Positions 1 to 12,360 of a DNA stretch of 64,000 nucleotides are shown one piece after another. The notes under the pieces are model-generated. The model had not been told where the DNA came from and did no database searches. It was given only the letters and a program-made list of their open reading frames with translations. Source of the DNA: Symsagittifera roscoffensis (lineage: Eukaryota > Xenacoelomorpha > Acoela > Convolutidae). The DNA lies in contig NC_087063.1 in the NCBI RefSeq assembly GCF_963678635.1, positions 7,906,386 through 7,970,385 of the forward strand. Reading direction: 5' to 3'. Positions within the stretch are counted from its first letter, which is position 1; each line of letters opens with the position of its first letter. Both the position numbers and the translations under genes were made by a program.

Positions 1-2482
1 GTGAAGAAAATGAACAAAAAACACTACACAAATATGCATCAAATCAAGTATCACAATGCGAAACGGAACCACAAGCTATAGAAACTACAAAGGTAATAGC
101 GACACTGTATTTAAAAGCCCGAGCAACAACAGTCGCAGAATATAAATATACAGCAACATTTTCCGAAAGAAAGTACATTGTTCACAAGTTTCAAACGGAA
201 ATAAAAACCGACTTGACCACGAATCATTCTACCAAAGTAATATAGAACGACTTCTACATCTAAATCCCGATGATTGCAAAAACAAGCTACTCAGATTAAA
301 TATCACAAGAAATAAAAACACCGACAGAAAACTAGTATATTTTCAAGTCTTTGCCGATTCTGTACATCAAGCAGTACTTGAAAGATATCAAGGACATATA
401 AAACTAGATGAAAAATACCCATACAACGGCGCACACGGAAGATTAACTTATGACTTACACGATAAGCACTGGATACCACACATTGGTATAAATAAACCAT
501 CAAACTAGAAAGCAGACACAAAAAATAAAGGATATCAGGGAATAATGTTTTTCGATTGGAAAATACAACACGAAAAAATACAACTCACACGAGATTTATC
601 CGACAACACAATGATCTATCAAGGAATTAGACTACCTTGTAAAAACGATCAAGGTTATTGTGATCCTACAACACGGACACAAGCAACAATTGTTTGCTTT
701 CCCGAAGATACATGCACAACATTTCAAGTAGCAAAAATACACGCTCGAATGATAAAATTTCACGAAAAATATTTTATAAAATCAATTCCATATGAACAAG
801 TCCATCCATCACGAAAACAAAGTACTGATTTTCGAAATCTCCAAAATATAGAAAATAAATTAACACGTTTCCAAATATATCAAGAAACAGAAATCGCATG
901 CAAATACAGAAACCCACTTCACAAAACACAATATTCTGAAATATTAGTTGAATATGAAAAAAGTTTCGACATGACCACTGGAAAAATAAAAATTGACCCT
1001 TATGCCACAGGTCACCCTCTACACGAAGGAACATCATATATACCAGTTAACTTTCAAAAAAGTAATGGTCAACCTGGTGGAAAACTGAAGCCACATGACA
1101 CTAGAAGCACACGTTTACAAGAACTATCACTAAGGAACAATACTTATTTTGGTAATATCCGATATGATATCCACTTAGATATGAAGTTAGACTACACGAT
1201 TATTCGAATTTTCTAAGAAATGTCACTCTCCGAATTAGAAACACTTCACCAACTATGCGAATTAGAAAGGACACAAATCCTACAATCACTCGCACTAGCA
1301 GTATTAAAAATACCCTACGCAGGATATTTATTATCAGGAAATAGATCAAATTTTCTAGACTATGAAGGAAACATTTTATGGTTTAGTACTTGTACCAAAA
1401 AAGTATCACCACTATATGTTTTTGAAGATAAACGATGCTATAAAAGAATCCCTATCTTTTATAAAAATAAGGTACATTTTGTTGACACACTTTCAAGTTG
1501 AACTTATTTTTGGGATACTGCAGTCCCATGTGGATCAGAAAATAGCCACAATGTAGTACAATTGAACCCTGATGAAGATAAATACTATCTTCTTACTCAA
1601 TACCCCACGTTAATGCAATCACTCAAAAAATTTTCACCCGAAAGCATCAGAGCTATTGCTCGTAATCCAAATATTGATTTACAATCAATTGGAATATATT
1701 CAAAATCAGATATCCAACACCACATTAGAACACAACAATTCCAAGAATTATTGACACAAATGGACACTATACAAAGACAATCAATTGACCAAAATTTACG
1801 CAAACTTGCCGAAACCGCAGGATTTGCAGATATTTATATACAAGATTATAGCGGATATTTTAAAGACATTAAAGACTATATATATCTAATTGGTGAAAAG
1901 TTTAGACCACAAGATAATTCACCTATAAATTTTTTTAGCTTTGTTACACTAAAAAATGAAATTCTCGATTTTCTAGGATGGCCCTATTACATCTTAGAAA
2001 AATTAACTATCCTATACGCAATGTTTAACTTTATAGGATTTCTTTTTTCACTTTTAAAAGGAATCTATAACACATGCGCTATACACAGTATACACACACA
2101 AGTAAATAGACAAGCAAGTGTAGCACGCATACTATTTGCAGGATTTTTTGGAATTTTTTCATCATCAATTAACAAAATTCTTCTAGACGCACAAATAAAA
2201 GAATATAATACAAAAATAGCGACAAGACAGAACACATACGACGAAGAACATAATAACATAGAAGTAACACCTACCGCACCACAGTTGCCACCCCTACCAC
2301 ATAACCATCCATTATCCTTAGTCCCACGTAATTTCCGAAACCTAGCAATAACACATAACCCAAATTTTAGACAAGATCATTCACATCATTCACAAGATGA
2401 TAATACATATGAACAAATTATAGAACAACCCCATACCACCACTTTTCAGTCTCGAAATAATCATTTTTTTAGCCCACGATGA
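1..2482 (+). pseudogene. env: Envelope-like glycoprotein gene of retroelement copy 1 (5' end outside window)
   Basis: Homologous throughout to the env copy at 22,903-25,500, so identity rests on position after pol and on membrane segments. From about 240 to 2,482 a single frame is interrupted by three stops: TAG at 506-508, TAA ending at 1216, TGA ending at 1501. A one-base deletion near 165-175 breaks the part before that. Cys-rich ectodomain stretches (for example CTTFQVAKI near codon 60 of the piece starting at 545) lead to a hydrophobic zone around 1,975-2,200 (LTILYAMFNFIGFLFSLL, then a second apolar segment). The stop overlaps the next start as ATGA. The role would be membrane fusion or cell entry of a retrovirus-like particle; the glycoprotein class cannot be set by eye. 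Not functional as read. Confidence 0.75.
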
Positions 2483-4289
2483 GCCGACAACTTGGATCCC
2501 TACACCGCTCAAATTCCCATCCAACCAACCTCAACACTCCAATCCCAATAATCCCTCTTTTTGCTTTCCCGCCACCCAATTTTCCAACTATTAATATATC
2601 ATCAAGCATGAATTCGGATACTAATTCAATTATTTCAGTTTTAGACTCCATTTCACAACTTAATAACCCTAATATAGAAACCGCTGACAAATTTGCAGAC
2701 TCCGAACCATCTCCATCCAATAATTTTCAAACCAGCTCCTCAGTTTTTTCAAAACCCCCTTTTCATCCGATCCCACCAAATAACCCACTCCCATCCGTTT
2801 CTGCTCCTTCTTATGCTTCACAAGTAATCCCAACCTATTCTCCATTTCATTCCGACCGATCATCTAATAATTCTCCAGATACCCCCCAAATCTCCCAGGA
2901 ACTCGATAATTTTATCACCCTACAACAACAGCTAATACAACCTAACATCCTCAGTATTAATCAAATTTCATCCACAATAGAATCCTCAAACCCACCTACT
3001 CCTACACCCTCCTCAGCTTACACTGCATCATTAGCAAAATCATCCACATCCACCGAATCATCAAATAGCACTCAACGAGCTTATCGCACTTTTAAAAGAA
3101 AATTCCCGAACCATCCATTCCCGAACAAACCAGGAACAGCCTGCGAATATATTAATCATCCACACCACACCAACACGAAAGATTTTCTAGCAATCACCTT
3201 ACCCTCATTCCCACAATATACTTTAAACACACCTAACGACACTAACGACACACGTAGTTTTGTAGATGAACATGTTTTAATGCCGACAATTCACTGGACA
3301 GCATATTACCATTTTACTAATCCCCTTGCCTGCCACTATCTAGTACTCATAACGATATAGAAAAGAATAAAGATATGATATATAGACTCACCGCAACACT
3401 AACATCTAGACAATTTACTTATATAGGATATAAAAAATCACTAAAAACATTCACTGCACCCCGAGCTAACGAATTTACAATAGAATATTACGACCATAAT
3501 ATCATCCGAACTAATCAAAACCAATTTCTAGATGACGACCGCTTCGCTAACCCACAACTAACAGAAAAATTCTTCATCAAAACCTCATATGTATTCACAC
3601 TTAGTGTTTTTGATAGAAAAAATGATCACATCATTTCTGAAGCACTAACTGATATTCAAGCTTACGAAAGTTTTAAAGAAAAATTTCAGTTATTTTCACT
3701 AAACTTTCACTTCCTTCCACCACATGAACGCGATTTGCACTGTTCATACGACATTATGTTACACACTAAACAGACTCATACATATACATACTATCGCTTC
3801 ATACAAAATCATTTTGATTTACATACTCCATCAAGACAACCACACCATCGTTTTCAGTTTCTTAACTCGAAGTACACTTCACCATTTTTTCTTAATTTCA
3901 CCTATTGCATCAAGGATACTAACCTCCACGGCATCCTCCGCAATTATGACCCAGTAACACAAATGTATATATTTTGTCCCATCACGAAGACCTTTAATGC
4001 CGAAGAATCCAGACCCTTCCTTATCCCACATGAATTTATCCAACCTATAGAAATCCCAATATTAGAATTTATTCACAATACTAAATATAATCACAAATTA
4101 TATAACCTCATTCAAAACACACCTTATGAGTTTGCAGTAGGCACCGAAGAACTAAAAACCATTAAAGCACTTCAATTGCTTTGGCCACTGCTCCAAACTA
4201 AAAACATCATTCGCATACTAGCAAAATTACTAACAAATTCGGACATAATACACGACATCTTTCCCCACGGCTTTTTCCCAGACGATTAA
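2479..4289 (+). pseudogene. orfX copy 1: extra gene downstream of env, unknown function
   Basis: The ATG at 2479 overlaps the env TGA stop by four bases (ATGA). About the first 200 residues are Ser/Thr/Pro/Asn-rich and look disordered. A basic patch (RAYRTFKRKFP) precedes a more ordered C-terminal part ending FFPDD. The frame changes between about 3,300 and 3,375 (stop at 3358-3360), so the product is split into 293 and 304 codons. The same gene sits at the same place in copy 2 (25,496-27,299), so it belongs to the element rather than being chance. I recognise no domain. An accessory protein, or a misplaced structural gene, is possible. A predicted intron begins four bases after the stop. Confidence 0.7.
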
Positions 4290-4292
4290 CAG

Positions 4293-4378
4293 GTAAGTAT
4301 AATTTAAAAATTTTCTTAACTAATAAATTTAAAATTAGTACTAACCATTCTTTACTCATGTTTCTTTTACATTTTTAG
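4293..4378 (+). other. Predicted spliceosomal intron after orfX stop (copy 1)
   Basis: AG|GTAAGT donor, a perfect TACTAAC branch sequence at 4339-4345, and a T-rich tract ending TTTTTAG: 86 nt in all. All three signals recur in the three other complete orfX copies. A second TACTAAC at 4640-4646 before a CACAG at 4674 offers an alternative acceptor. This implies a spliced 3' untranslated region. Confidence 0.65.
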
Positions 4379-5140
4379 TCTTCATACCACGATCATCTGC
4401 AAAAAAAAACAGAAAAGAAAAATAAAAAAAAAACTTGTTAAAATTCTTCTAAACTTCATTAATATTTTACACAAGATAATCTGATAAAATTCATACCAAA
4501 TGTAGTAAATTAATTTATAAATTATTTCCCCATAAAGCAGTAAATTTAATTATGATAAAAATTTATAACTTTAAATTTCCCCAAAAACTAGCAGTAAAAT
4601 TGAAATTCTATGTAATAAATTAATAAAATGAAAATGCAGTACTAACCTTTCGATATTTTCATTCACTCGCACAGGAATTCTATCCAAACTTGCACAGCTC
4701 GCCCACGAATAATTGTTTAAATAATGATTTTAAGTTTCAAGTTTTCACACTCAACAACTCTAACACACGATAACAAGTTTCAAACTTTCCTTTAACCCAG
4801 TTGGAAAGGAATTATATACTAAACCAAACTAACCAACGCAGCTTACTAAACACCACAAATCATAAAATAACAGCATGACTAAGAAAAAAAAACCGACGGT
4901 ATCCAAACCGGATTAACCCTGTTTAAAACTGGATAATTTATTCTTTTGAAGACTATTATAAAGTCTAAGAAAGAAATAATAAAACACAAAAAAAGTCGAA
5001 AGACAAACCCATAACAAAAACAATTTGATTTTTGAAAAAAGGACACAACCAAACAAACATAAGAAAGACCAACATAAACCCAAAATAAAACGTTATCACA
5101 AAACAGGACCTCTCAAAGAAACCGCACGAAACCATACTCC
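4379..5140 (+). other. AT-rich 3' noncoding tail of orfX, first copy
   Basis: Follows the predicted intron. It has long A/T runs, a second TACTAAC (4640-4646), and no ORF with support. The same stretch recurs at about 6,398-7,152 and 8,407-9,168 and, diverged, at 27,385-28,110. Confidence 0.6.
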
Positions 5141-6308
5141 CGAACAAACCAGGAACAGCCTGCGAATATACTAATCATCCACACCACACCAACACGAAAG
5201 ATTTTCTAGCAATCACCTTACCCTCATTCCCACAATATACCTTAAACACACCTAACGACACTAACGACACACGTAGTTTTGTAGATGAACATGTTTTAAT
5301 GCCGACAATTCACTGGACAGCATATTACCATTTTACTGATCCCCTTGCCTGCCACTATCTAGTACTCATAACGACATAGAAAAGAATAAAGATATGCTAT
5401 ATAGACTCACCGCAACACTAACACCTAGATAATTTACTTATATAGGATATAAAAAATCACTAAAAACATTCACTGCACCCCGAGCTAACGAATTTACAAT
5501 AGAATATTACGACCATAATATCATCCGAACTAATCAAGTTCAATTTCTAGATGACGACCGCTTCGCTAACCCACAACTAACAGAAAAATTCTTCATCAAA
5601 ACGCCATATGTATTCACACTTAATGTTTTTGATAGAAAACATGATCACATCATTTCTGAAGCACTAATTGATATTCAAGCTTACGAAAGTTTCAAAGAAA
5701 AATTTCAGTTATTTTCACTAAACTTTCACTTCCTTGCACCACATGAACGCGATTTGCACTGTTCATACGACATTATGTTACACACTAAACAGACTCATAC
5801 ATATACATACTATCGCTTCATACAAAATCATTTTGATTTACATACTCCATCAAGACAACCACACCATCTTTTTCAGTTTCTTAACTCGAAGTACACTTCA
5901 CCATTTTTTCTTAATTTCACCTATTGCATCAAGAATACTAACCTCCACGGCATCCTCCGCATTTATGACCCAGTAACACAAATGTTTATATTCTGTCCCA
6001 TCACGAAGACCTTTAATGCCGAAGAATCCAGACCCTTCCTTATCCCACATGAATTTATCCAACCTATAGAAATCCCAATATTAGAATTTATTCACAAAAC
6101 TAAATATAATCACAAATTATATAACCTCATTCAAAACACACCTTATGAGTTTGCAGTAGGCACCGAAGAACTAAAAACCATTAAAGCACTTCAATTGCTT
6201 TGGCCACTGCTCCAAACTAAAAACATCATTCGCATACTAGCAAAATTACTAACAAATTCGGACATAATACACGACATCTTTCCCCACGGCTTTTTCCCAG
6301 ACGATTAA
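5141..6308 (+). pseudogene. orfX C-terminal fragment, tandem copy 2
   Basis: Corresponds to 3122-4289 but has no N-terminal part and carries a TAA where copy 1 reads glutamine (near 5,430). The longest open stretch is 5754-6308, 184 codons ending FFPDD. It differs from copy 1 by a few substitutions. Confidence 0.75.
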
Positions 6309-6311
6309 CAG

Positions 6312-6397
6312 GTAAGTATAATTTAAAAACTTTTTTAACTAATAAATTTAAAATTAGTACTAACCATTCTTTACTCATGTTTCTTTCACATGTTTAG
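6312..6397 (+). other. Predicted intron, tandem copy 2
   Basis: GTAAGT donor, TACTAAC branch site, TTTAG acceptor; 86 nt, aligned with 4293-4378. Confidence 0.6.
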
Positions 6398-7152
6398 TCT
6401 TCATACCACGATCATCTGCAAAAAAAAAACAGAAAAGAAAAATAAAAAAAAAACTTGTTAAAGTTCTTCTAAACTTCATTAATATTTTACACAAGATAAT
6501 CTGATAAAATTCATACCAAATGTAGTAAATTAATTTATAAATTATTTCCCCATAAAGCAGTAAATTTAATTATGATGAAAATTTATAACTTTAAATTTCC
6601 CCAAAAACTAGCAGTAAAATTGAAATTCTATGTAATAAATTAATAAAATGAAAATGCAGTACTAACCTTTTGATATTTTCATTCACTCGCACAGGAATTC
6701 TATCCAAACTCGCACAGCTCGCCCACGGAGAATTGTTTAAATAATGATTTTAAGTTTCAAGTTTTCACACTCAACAACTCTAGCACACGATAACAAGTTT
6801 CAAACTTTCCTTTAACCCGGTTGGAAAGGAATTATATACTAAACCAAACTAACCAACGCAGCTTACTAAACACCACAAATCATAAAATAACAGCATGACT
6901 AAGAAAAAAAAACCAACGGTACCCAAACCGGATTAACCCTGTTTAAAACTGGATAGTTTATTCTTTTATTATAAAGTCTAAGAAAGAAATAATAAAACAC
7001 AAAAAAGTCGAAAGACAAACCCATAACAAAAACAATTTGATTTTTCAAAAAAGGACACAACCAAACAAACATAAGAAAGACCAACATAAACCCAAAATAA
7101 AACGTTATCACATAACAGGGCCTCTCAAAGACACCGCACGAAACCATACTTC

Positions 7153-8317
7153 CGAACAAACCAGGAACAGCCTGCGAATATATTAATCATCCACACCACA
7201 CCAACACGAAAGATTTTCTAGCAATCACCTTGCCCTCATTCCCACAATATACTTTAAACACTAACGACACTAACGACACACGTAGTTTTGTAGATGAACA
7301 TGTTTTAATGCCGACAATTCACTGGACAGCATATTACCATTTTACTAATCCCCTTGCCTGCCACTATCTAGTACTCATAACGATATAGAAAAGAATAAAG
7401 ATATGCTATATTGACTCACCGCAACACTAACACCTAGACAATTTACTTATCTAGGATATAAAAAATCACTAAAAACATTCACTGCAACCCGAGCTAACGA
7501 ATTTACAATAGAATATTACGACCATAATATCATCCGAACTAATCAAGACCAATTTCTAGATGACGACCGCTTCGCTAACCCACAACTAACAGAAAAATTC
7601 CTCATCAAAACGTCATATGTATTCACACTTACTGTTTTTGATAGAAAATATGATCACATCATTTCTGAAGCACTAACTGATATTCAAGCTTACGAAAGTT
7701 TTAAAGAAAAATTTCAGTTATTTTCACTAAACTTTCACTTCCTTGCACCATATGAACGCAATTTGCACTGTTCACACGACATTATGTTACGTACTAAACA
7801 GACTCATACATATACATACTATCGCTTCATACAAAATCATTTTGATTTACATACTCCATCAAGACAACCACACCATCGTTTTCAGTTTCTTAACTCGAAG
7901 TACACTTCACCATTTTTTCTTAATTTCACCTATTGCATCAAGGATACTAACCTCCACGGCATCCTCCGCATTTATGACCCAGTAACACAAATGTATATAT
8001 TTTATCCCATCACGAAGACCTTTAATGCCGAAGAATCCAGACCCTTCCTTATCCCACATGAATTTATCCAACCTATAGAAATCCCAATATTAGAATTTAT
8101 TCACAATACACAATATAATCACAAATTATATAACCTCATTCAAAACACACCTTATGAGTTTGCAGTAGGCACCGAAGAACTAAAAACCATTAAAGCACTT
8201 CAATTGCTTTGGCCACTGCTCCAAACTAAAAACATCATTCGCATACTAGCAAAATTACTAACAAATTCGGACATAATACACGACATCTTTCCCCACGGCT
8301 TTTTCCCAGACGATTAA
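7153..8317 (+). pseudogene. orfX C-terminal fragment, tandem copy 3
   Basis: As copy 2 but with TGA in place of an arginine codon near 7,412, a change shared with copy 4 and not with copies 1-2. Copies 3 and 4 are therefore more closely related. The open part is 7763-8317, 184 codons ending FFPDD. Confidence 0.75.
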
Positions 8318-8320
8318 AAG

Positions 8321-8406
8321 GTAAGTATAATTTAAAAATTCGCTTAACTAATAAATTTAAAATTAGTACTAACCATTCTTTAGTCATGTTTTTTTTACAT
8401 TTTTAG
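8321..8406 (+). other. Predicted intron, tandem copy 3
   Basis: GTAAGT donor, TACTAAC, long T tract and TTTTAG acceptor; 86 nt. Confidence 0.6.
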
Positions 8407-9168
8407 TCTTCATACCACGATCATCTGCAAAAAAAAACAGAAAAGAAAAATAAAAAATAAACTTGTTAAAATTCTTCTAAACTTCATTAATATTTTACAC
8501 AAGATAATCTGATAAAATTCATACCAAATGTAGTAAATTAATTTATAAATCATTTCCCCATAAAGCAGTAAATTTAATTATGATGAAAATTTATAATTTT
8601 AAATTTCCCCAAAAACTAGCAGTAAAATTGAAATTCTATGTAATAAATTAATAATATGAAAATTCAGTACTAACCTTTCGATATTTTCATTCACTCGCAC
8701 AGGAATTCTATCCAAACTCGCACAGCTCGCCCACGAAGAATTGTTTAAATAATGATTTTAAGTTTCAAGTTTTCACACTCACCAACTCTAACACACGATA
8801 ACAAGTTTCAAACTTTCCTTTAACCCGGTTGGAAAGGAATTATATACTAAACCAAACTAACCAACGCAGCTTACTAAACACCACAAATCATAAAATAACA
8901 GCATGACTAAGAAAAAAAAACCAACGGTACCCAAACCGCATTAACCCTGTTTAAAACTGGATAAGTTATTCTTTTGAAGACTATTATAAAGTCTAAGAAA
9001 GAAATAATAAAACACAAAAAAGTCGAAAGACAAACCCATAACAAAAACAATTTGATTTTTGAAAAAAGGACACAACCAAACAAACATAAGAAAGACCAAC
9101 ATAAACCCAAAATAAAACGTTATCACATAACAGGACCTCTCAAACAATCCGCACGAAACCATACTCCC

Positions 9169-9729
9169 GAACAAACCAGGAACAGCCTGCGAATATATTA
9201 ATCATCCACACCACACCAACACGAAAGATTTTTTAGCAATCACCTTACCCTCATTCCCACAATATACTTTAAACACACCTAACGACATTAAAGACACACG
9301 TAGTTTTGTAGATGAACATGTTTTAATGCCGACAATTCACTGGACAGCATATTACCATTTTACTAATCCCCTTGCCTGCCACTATCTAGTACTCATAACG
9401 ATATAGAAAAGAATAAAGATATGCTATATTGACTCACCGCAACACTAACACCTAGAAAATTTACTTATATAGGATATAAAAAATCACTAAAAACATTCAC
9501 TGCACCCCGAGCTAACGAATTTACAATAGAATATTACGACCATAATATCATCCGAACTAGTCAAGACCAATTTCTAGATGACGACCGCTTCGCTAACCCA
9601 CAACTAACAGAAAAATTCTTCATCAAAACGTCATATGTATTCACACTTAATGTTTTTGATAGAAAATATGATCACATCATTTCTGAAGCACTAACTGATA
9701 TTCAAGCTTACGAAAGTTTTAAAGAAAAA
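9169..9729 (+). pseudogene. orfX fragment, truncated tandem copy 4
   Basis: Only the middle of orfX remains. It carries the same TGA as copy 3 (near 9,429). It ends in an A-rich microhomology where the sequence jumps directly to the block matching about 28,005 in copy 2, deleting the orfX C-terminus, intron and tail. Confidence 0.7.
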
Positions 9730-10613
9730 GGACACAACCAAAGTAACATACGAAGGACTAGAAAAAAACAACATAAAACGTTATCACATAACAGGACCTC
9801 TCAAGGAAACAGCATGAAATCATACTCCCACCAGAGAGGACGTCCTGAGCATGCTCTATAGCCGGCCTAACCCACCGCGCTACTTCTATTTTTAATAAGA
9901 GGTACTCAAGGGTGAGTAACTCTTCAAAATAACCGAACTAAAACAAAATGCTTTTGAGAAAACAACTAACTAAATTCAAAAAAAAAACAATAAAAATTTT
10001 ATAAAATGTAAATCATACCTTGCAGTATATAGATCAACACAAAACAACAAAGACGAACATCCAAAGACAAAATGATCCCATTACACTCGAACAAGAATGG
10101 CTAACCACAACCGATATGCCGTCCACAATCACAACTCAAAGGATTTAGAGTACGACTTGACTTCGCAGAAAAGGACTTCATTGAACTAGACCAATGACCA
10201 CCTCGACACACAATCTCCACGCCATTCCCAGACGAGGTTGAACACAAAACAAGTTCTCTACATAATACAGAAAAACCCGTCATAGCAAACCATTTTGAAA
10301 TCAGGTTGATTTCATCGGGAAACACAGTCGTTGTCACAAGACGACACAACGATTGATGTCCTTAACTCCAGCGTCCTGGAACTTCTCTAACAAGAGGAAC
10401 CGGACAAGAATACGATGTTCGCCAAATACCAACGTTCATCATCCATCCTTTGAATTGCAGAAAGATAATTCTAAAAAACTCTGTAAAACCCGGATGGGTG
10501 GAACCTGATCTAAACTATATTTTATGATTGGATAAATTAGATATTTTACCACTGTAAAGTATTTAATACTAACCAATCATGATCCATCTAACTAACAACC
10601 CACTTATTTGTAA

Positions 10614-10641
10614 GTGCTGAAATTACTTGTAATTTCAGCAC
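10614..10641. repeat. Perfect 13-bp inverted repeat, 2-nt spacer
   Basis: GTGCTGAAATTAC, TT, GTAATTTCAGCAC. The sequence is preceded by TTTGTAA and repeats at 10989, 28949 and 30085. It could form a tight hairpin or cruciform. Confidence 0.85.
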
Positions 10642-10988
10642 CAGAGAGATTTGAATTTAACTTAGAAATTAGTTGTCTCTCCAAGAGAACTTCAAACCGC
10701 AACAAACCAGTATACCCTAGATCTATTGAGCCTAGCAGAGACTAGTTAAACACCCTGAGACTACAAAATATAAGAGTAAGATTAGGATCGATCGGTATTA
10801 GACTAAGAAGTTGCACAAATCTATCCGGTCGAAAAGAAGATAGCGTGACGAGCAGACGGTGTACCCTATCCGAAATTACTCTATGAGTTAACCACATCGG
10901 TCCTAACTCAATTAGATGTTTCATCACTATAAAATATTTAATATTAACCAATCATATTCCATTTAAAAAACAACCCACTTATTTGTAA

Positions 10989-11016
10989 GTGCTGAAATTA
11001 CTTGTAACTTCAGCAC
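10989..11016. repeat. 13-bp inverted repeat, second copy
   Basis: Same element as at 10614 with one mismatch in the right arm (GTAACTTCAGCAC). Confidence 0.8.
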
Positions 11017-11225
11017 CAGAGAGATTTGATTTTGAACTTAGAAATTAGTTACCTCGCCAAGAGAGCTTCAGCAGTCGCAATAAGCCAGTATACTCTAATC
11101 TATTGAGCCTAACAGAGACTAGTTAAACACCCTGAGACTAGAAGATGTAAGAGTAAGATTAGGATCGGTATTATAAAAGGGAAGTTGCACGAATCTATCC
11201 GGCCGAAAATAAGATAGAAATTGAA

Positions 11226-11441
11226 ATGTCTCTACGACTCAATAGATCAGAGCCGCTATTCCGCACAATACGAGAACTACCTGGTATTGGAAAAAGAGCT
11301 CGGACAAGAGACGACATATGACCACATCGAAACTTACCATTCAGTTTCCTGGTCAAACGGCAAAAACCAACGCAAACTTTCATATTTAGAATCTTTCTAG
11401 CAATGAATTTAGATTTTCATCTGCAAACAAAAAAGCCTTGA
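11226..11441 (+). pseudogene. Small conserved ORF in the noncoding block, copy 1 (broken)
   Basis: Starts MSLRLNRSEP and matches the intact 77-codon ORF at 30,443. A TGA at 11319-11321 interrupts it; the same frame continues to a stop near 11,441. Differences from the other copy are mostly conservative (Lys/Arg, Val/Ile, Glu/Asp, Leu/Met), as expected of coding sequence. Confidence 0.5.
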
Positions 11442-11623
11442 AGGAAATCTTCAATGCAATGATTATTTCAGGGGCTAGATAAAATTATTATCGTACAATA
11501 ACGATTGATAAAAAGATCTCAAATCGTTCCCTCCAATTCTGCAGTAATATATAAAACATATTTGAAAAAATATTTATTGAAAACAAAAATAAAAATTAGC
11601 AGCATGACAATAAATTGTTAGTA

Positions 11624-11630
11624 TATATAA
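11624..11630 (+). promoter_or_regulatory. TATA-like element upstream of gag
   Basis: TATATAA near the 3' end of the block, about 730 bases before the putative gag start. The matching site of the other block reads TATATGTAA (about 30,850). In an AT-rich sequence this is weak evidence. Confidence 0.25.
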
Positions 11631-11755
11631 ATCATCCTGTTGTTCCAGCTTTATCACCTAAGCATAACCGCAATCATAAATCAACTAATATCATCAAAAA
11701 CTAAAACGTTTTACCAACTAAATTTAAATTATTTTAAACTTAATTTTATTTAATC

Positions 11756-12360
11756 TTAAACCAGATCATCAAGGCTTTCCTTGGATCTAAATCAATTTTC
11801 TATCTTATAAATTTTAAATTCTGATCATCAAGGCTTATCCTTGGATCAAAAAGAACAATTTTATTCTCCCCCACCCACTCACAAGTGTCTAACGACCTCA
11901 AATGTCGATTCACTACCCAACCTTTTCAAAAGACCCAGGACTAACAGAATTTTTTTAATCACACTAACCATTCAAATTAGGCTAAACAGTGAAGAACTTC
12001 GGTTATTCATCCTTCACTTGAACCCTCCTCTTACCTGACCCAGGATAAATCTTAAACTTAGTAAGTTTTAAAAAGTATCTAACGAACTACTTGCGTTCTA
12101 ATTATACCTGAACCTTGTCGATCGATTTACTATTCTCCAACCCTTGAACACAATCACTACCCTAAGTAAGATTAAGTATGTTAACACCTTAGCTTAGACT
12201 AGCCACGAGAAAGTAAAAATCATTCTTCGGAATCGATATACTTTTCTCTCCAACCCTAAATAAAAAGACCCAGGTTAAGCTAACCAAAAAATCGTAAGGA
12301 CTAACAGTCTAAGAAAATAGAAATACCTAACAACTTTTTGCATCCCTCCTCCTAAACCTT
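11756..12360 (+). other. Untranslated leader of retroelement copy 2
   Basis: No supported ORF. Two imperfect hairpins (a GATC-containing arm, TCAAGG, a short loop, then CCTTGGATC) occur about 60 bases apart, near 11,764 and 11,824. A tRNA-complementary primer-binding site was not recognisable. Confidence 0.4.

Larger units (their letters stand above)
3122..9729 (+). repeat. Tandem amplification of orfX 3' half plus downstream region, about 2.0-kb period
   Basis: Copies start at the shared motif CGAACAAACC at 3122, 5141, 7153 and 9169 (periods 2019, 2012, 2016). Copies 1-3 are full length. Copy 4 stops near 9,729 and jumps, through a GAAAAA microhomology, into the downstream block. Each full copy carries the orfX C-terminal coding part, its 86-nt intron, an AT-rich tail and a downstream stretch ending CATACTCC. 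Junctions show a short CCC-type microhomology. Copies are highly similar, differing by scattered substitutions and small indels. Confidence 0.9.
9730..11755 (+). repeat. Repeat-rich noncoding block between the two retroelement copies (putative LTR/3' region)
   Basis: Collinear with 27,990-30,975. Both contain tandem sub-repeats of about 1.1 kb recognisable by CCCACCGCGCTA (about 9,866; 28,147; 29,275), a 28-bp palindrome and a segment GACGAGCAGACGGTGTACC. In this copy the second sub-repeat is shortened. Its position on both sides of one complete gag-pol-env unit suggests an LTR. I could not identify TG...CA ends, a primer-binding site or a polypurine tract, so the exact borders are unknown. 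Confidence 0.55.

Noticed and set aside
4965..9174. Phe/Leu/Cys-rich minus-strand frames repeated in the 2-kb tandem copies (about 4965-5147, 6899-7159, 8941-9174)
   Set aside because: They are antisense to Lys/Gln/Thr-rich noncoding sequence and repeat only because the DNA repeats; no coding sign.
10719..10890. Conserved block with GACGAGCAGACGGTGTACC considered as an rRNA or tRNA-derived SINE
   Set aside because: I could not find A/B boxes in the right spacing or a tRNA fold, and it lies within the larger retroelement block.
11756..12100. Primer-binding site for a tRNA
   Set aside because: No convincing TGG-starting match to a tRNA 3' end was seen after the block, so LTR ends are left undefined.
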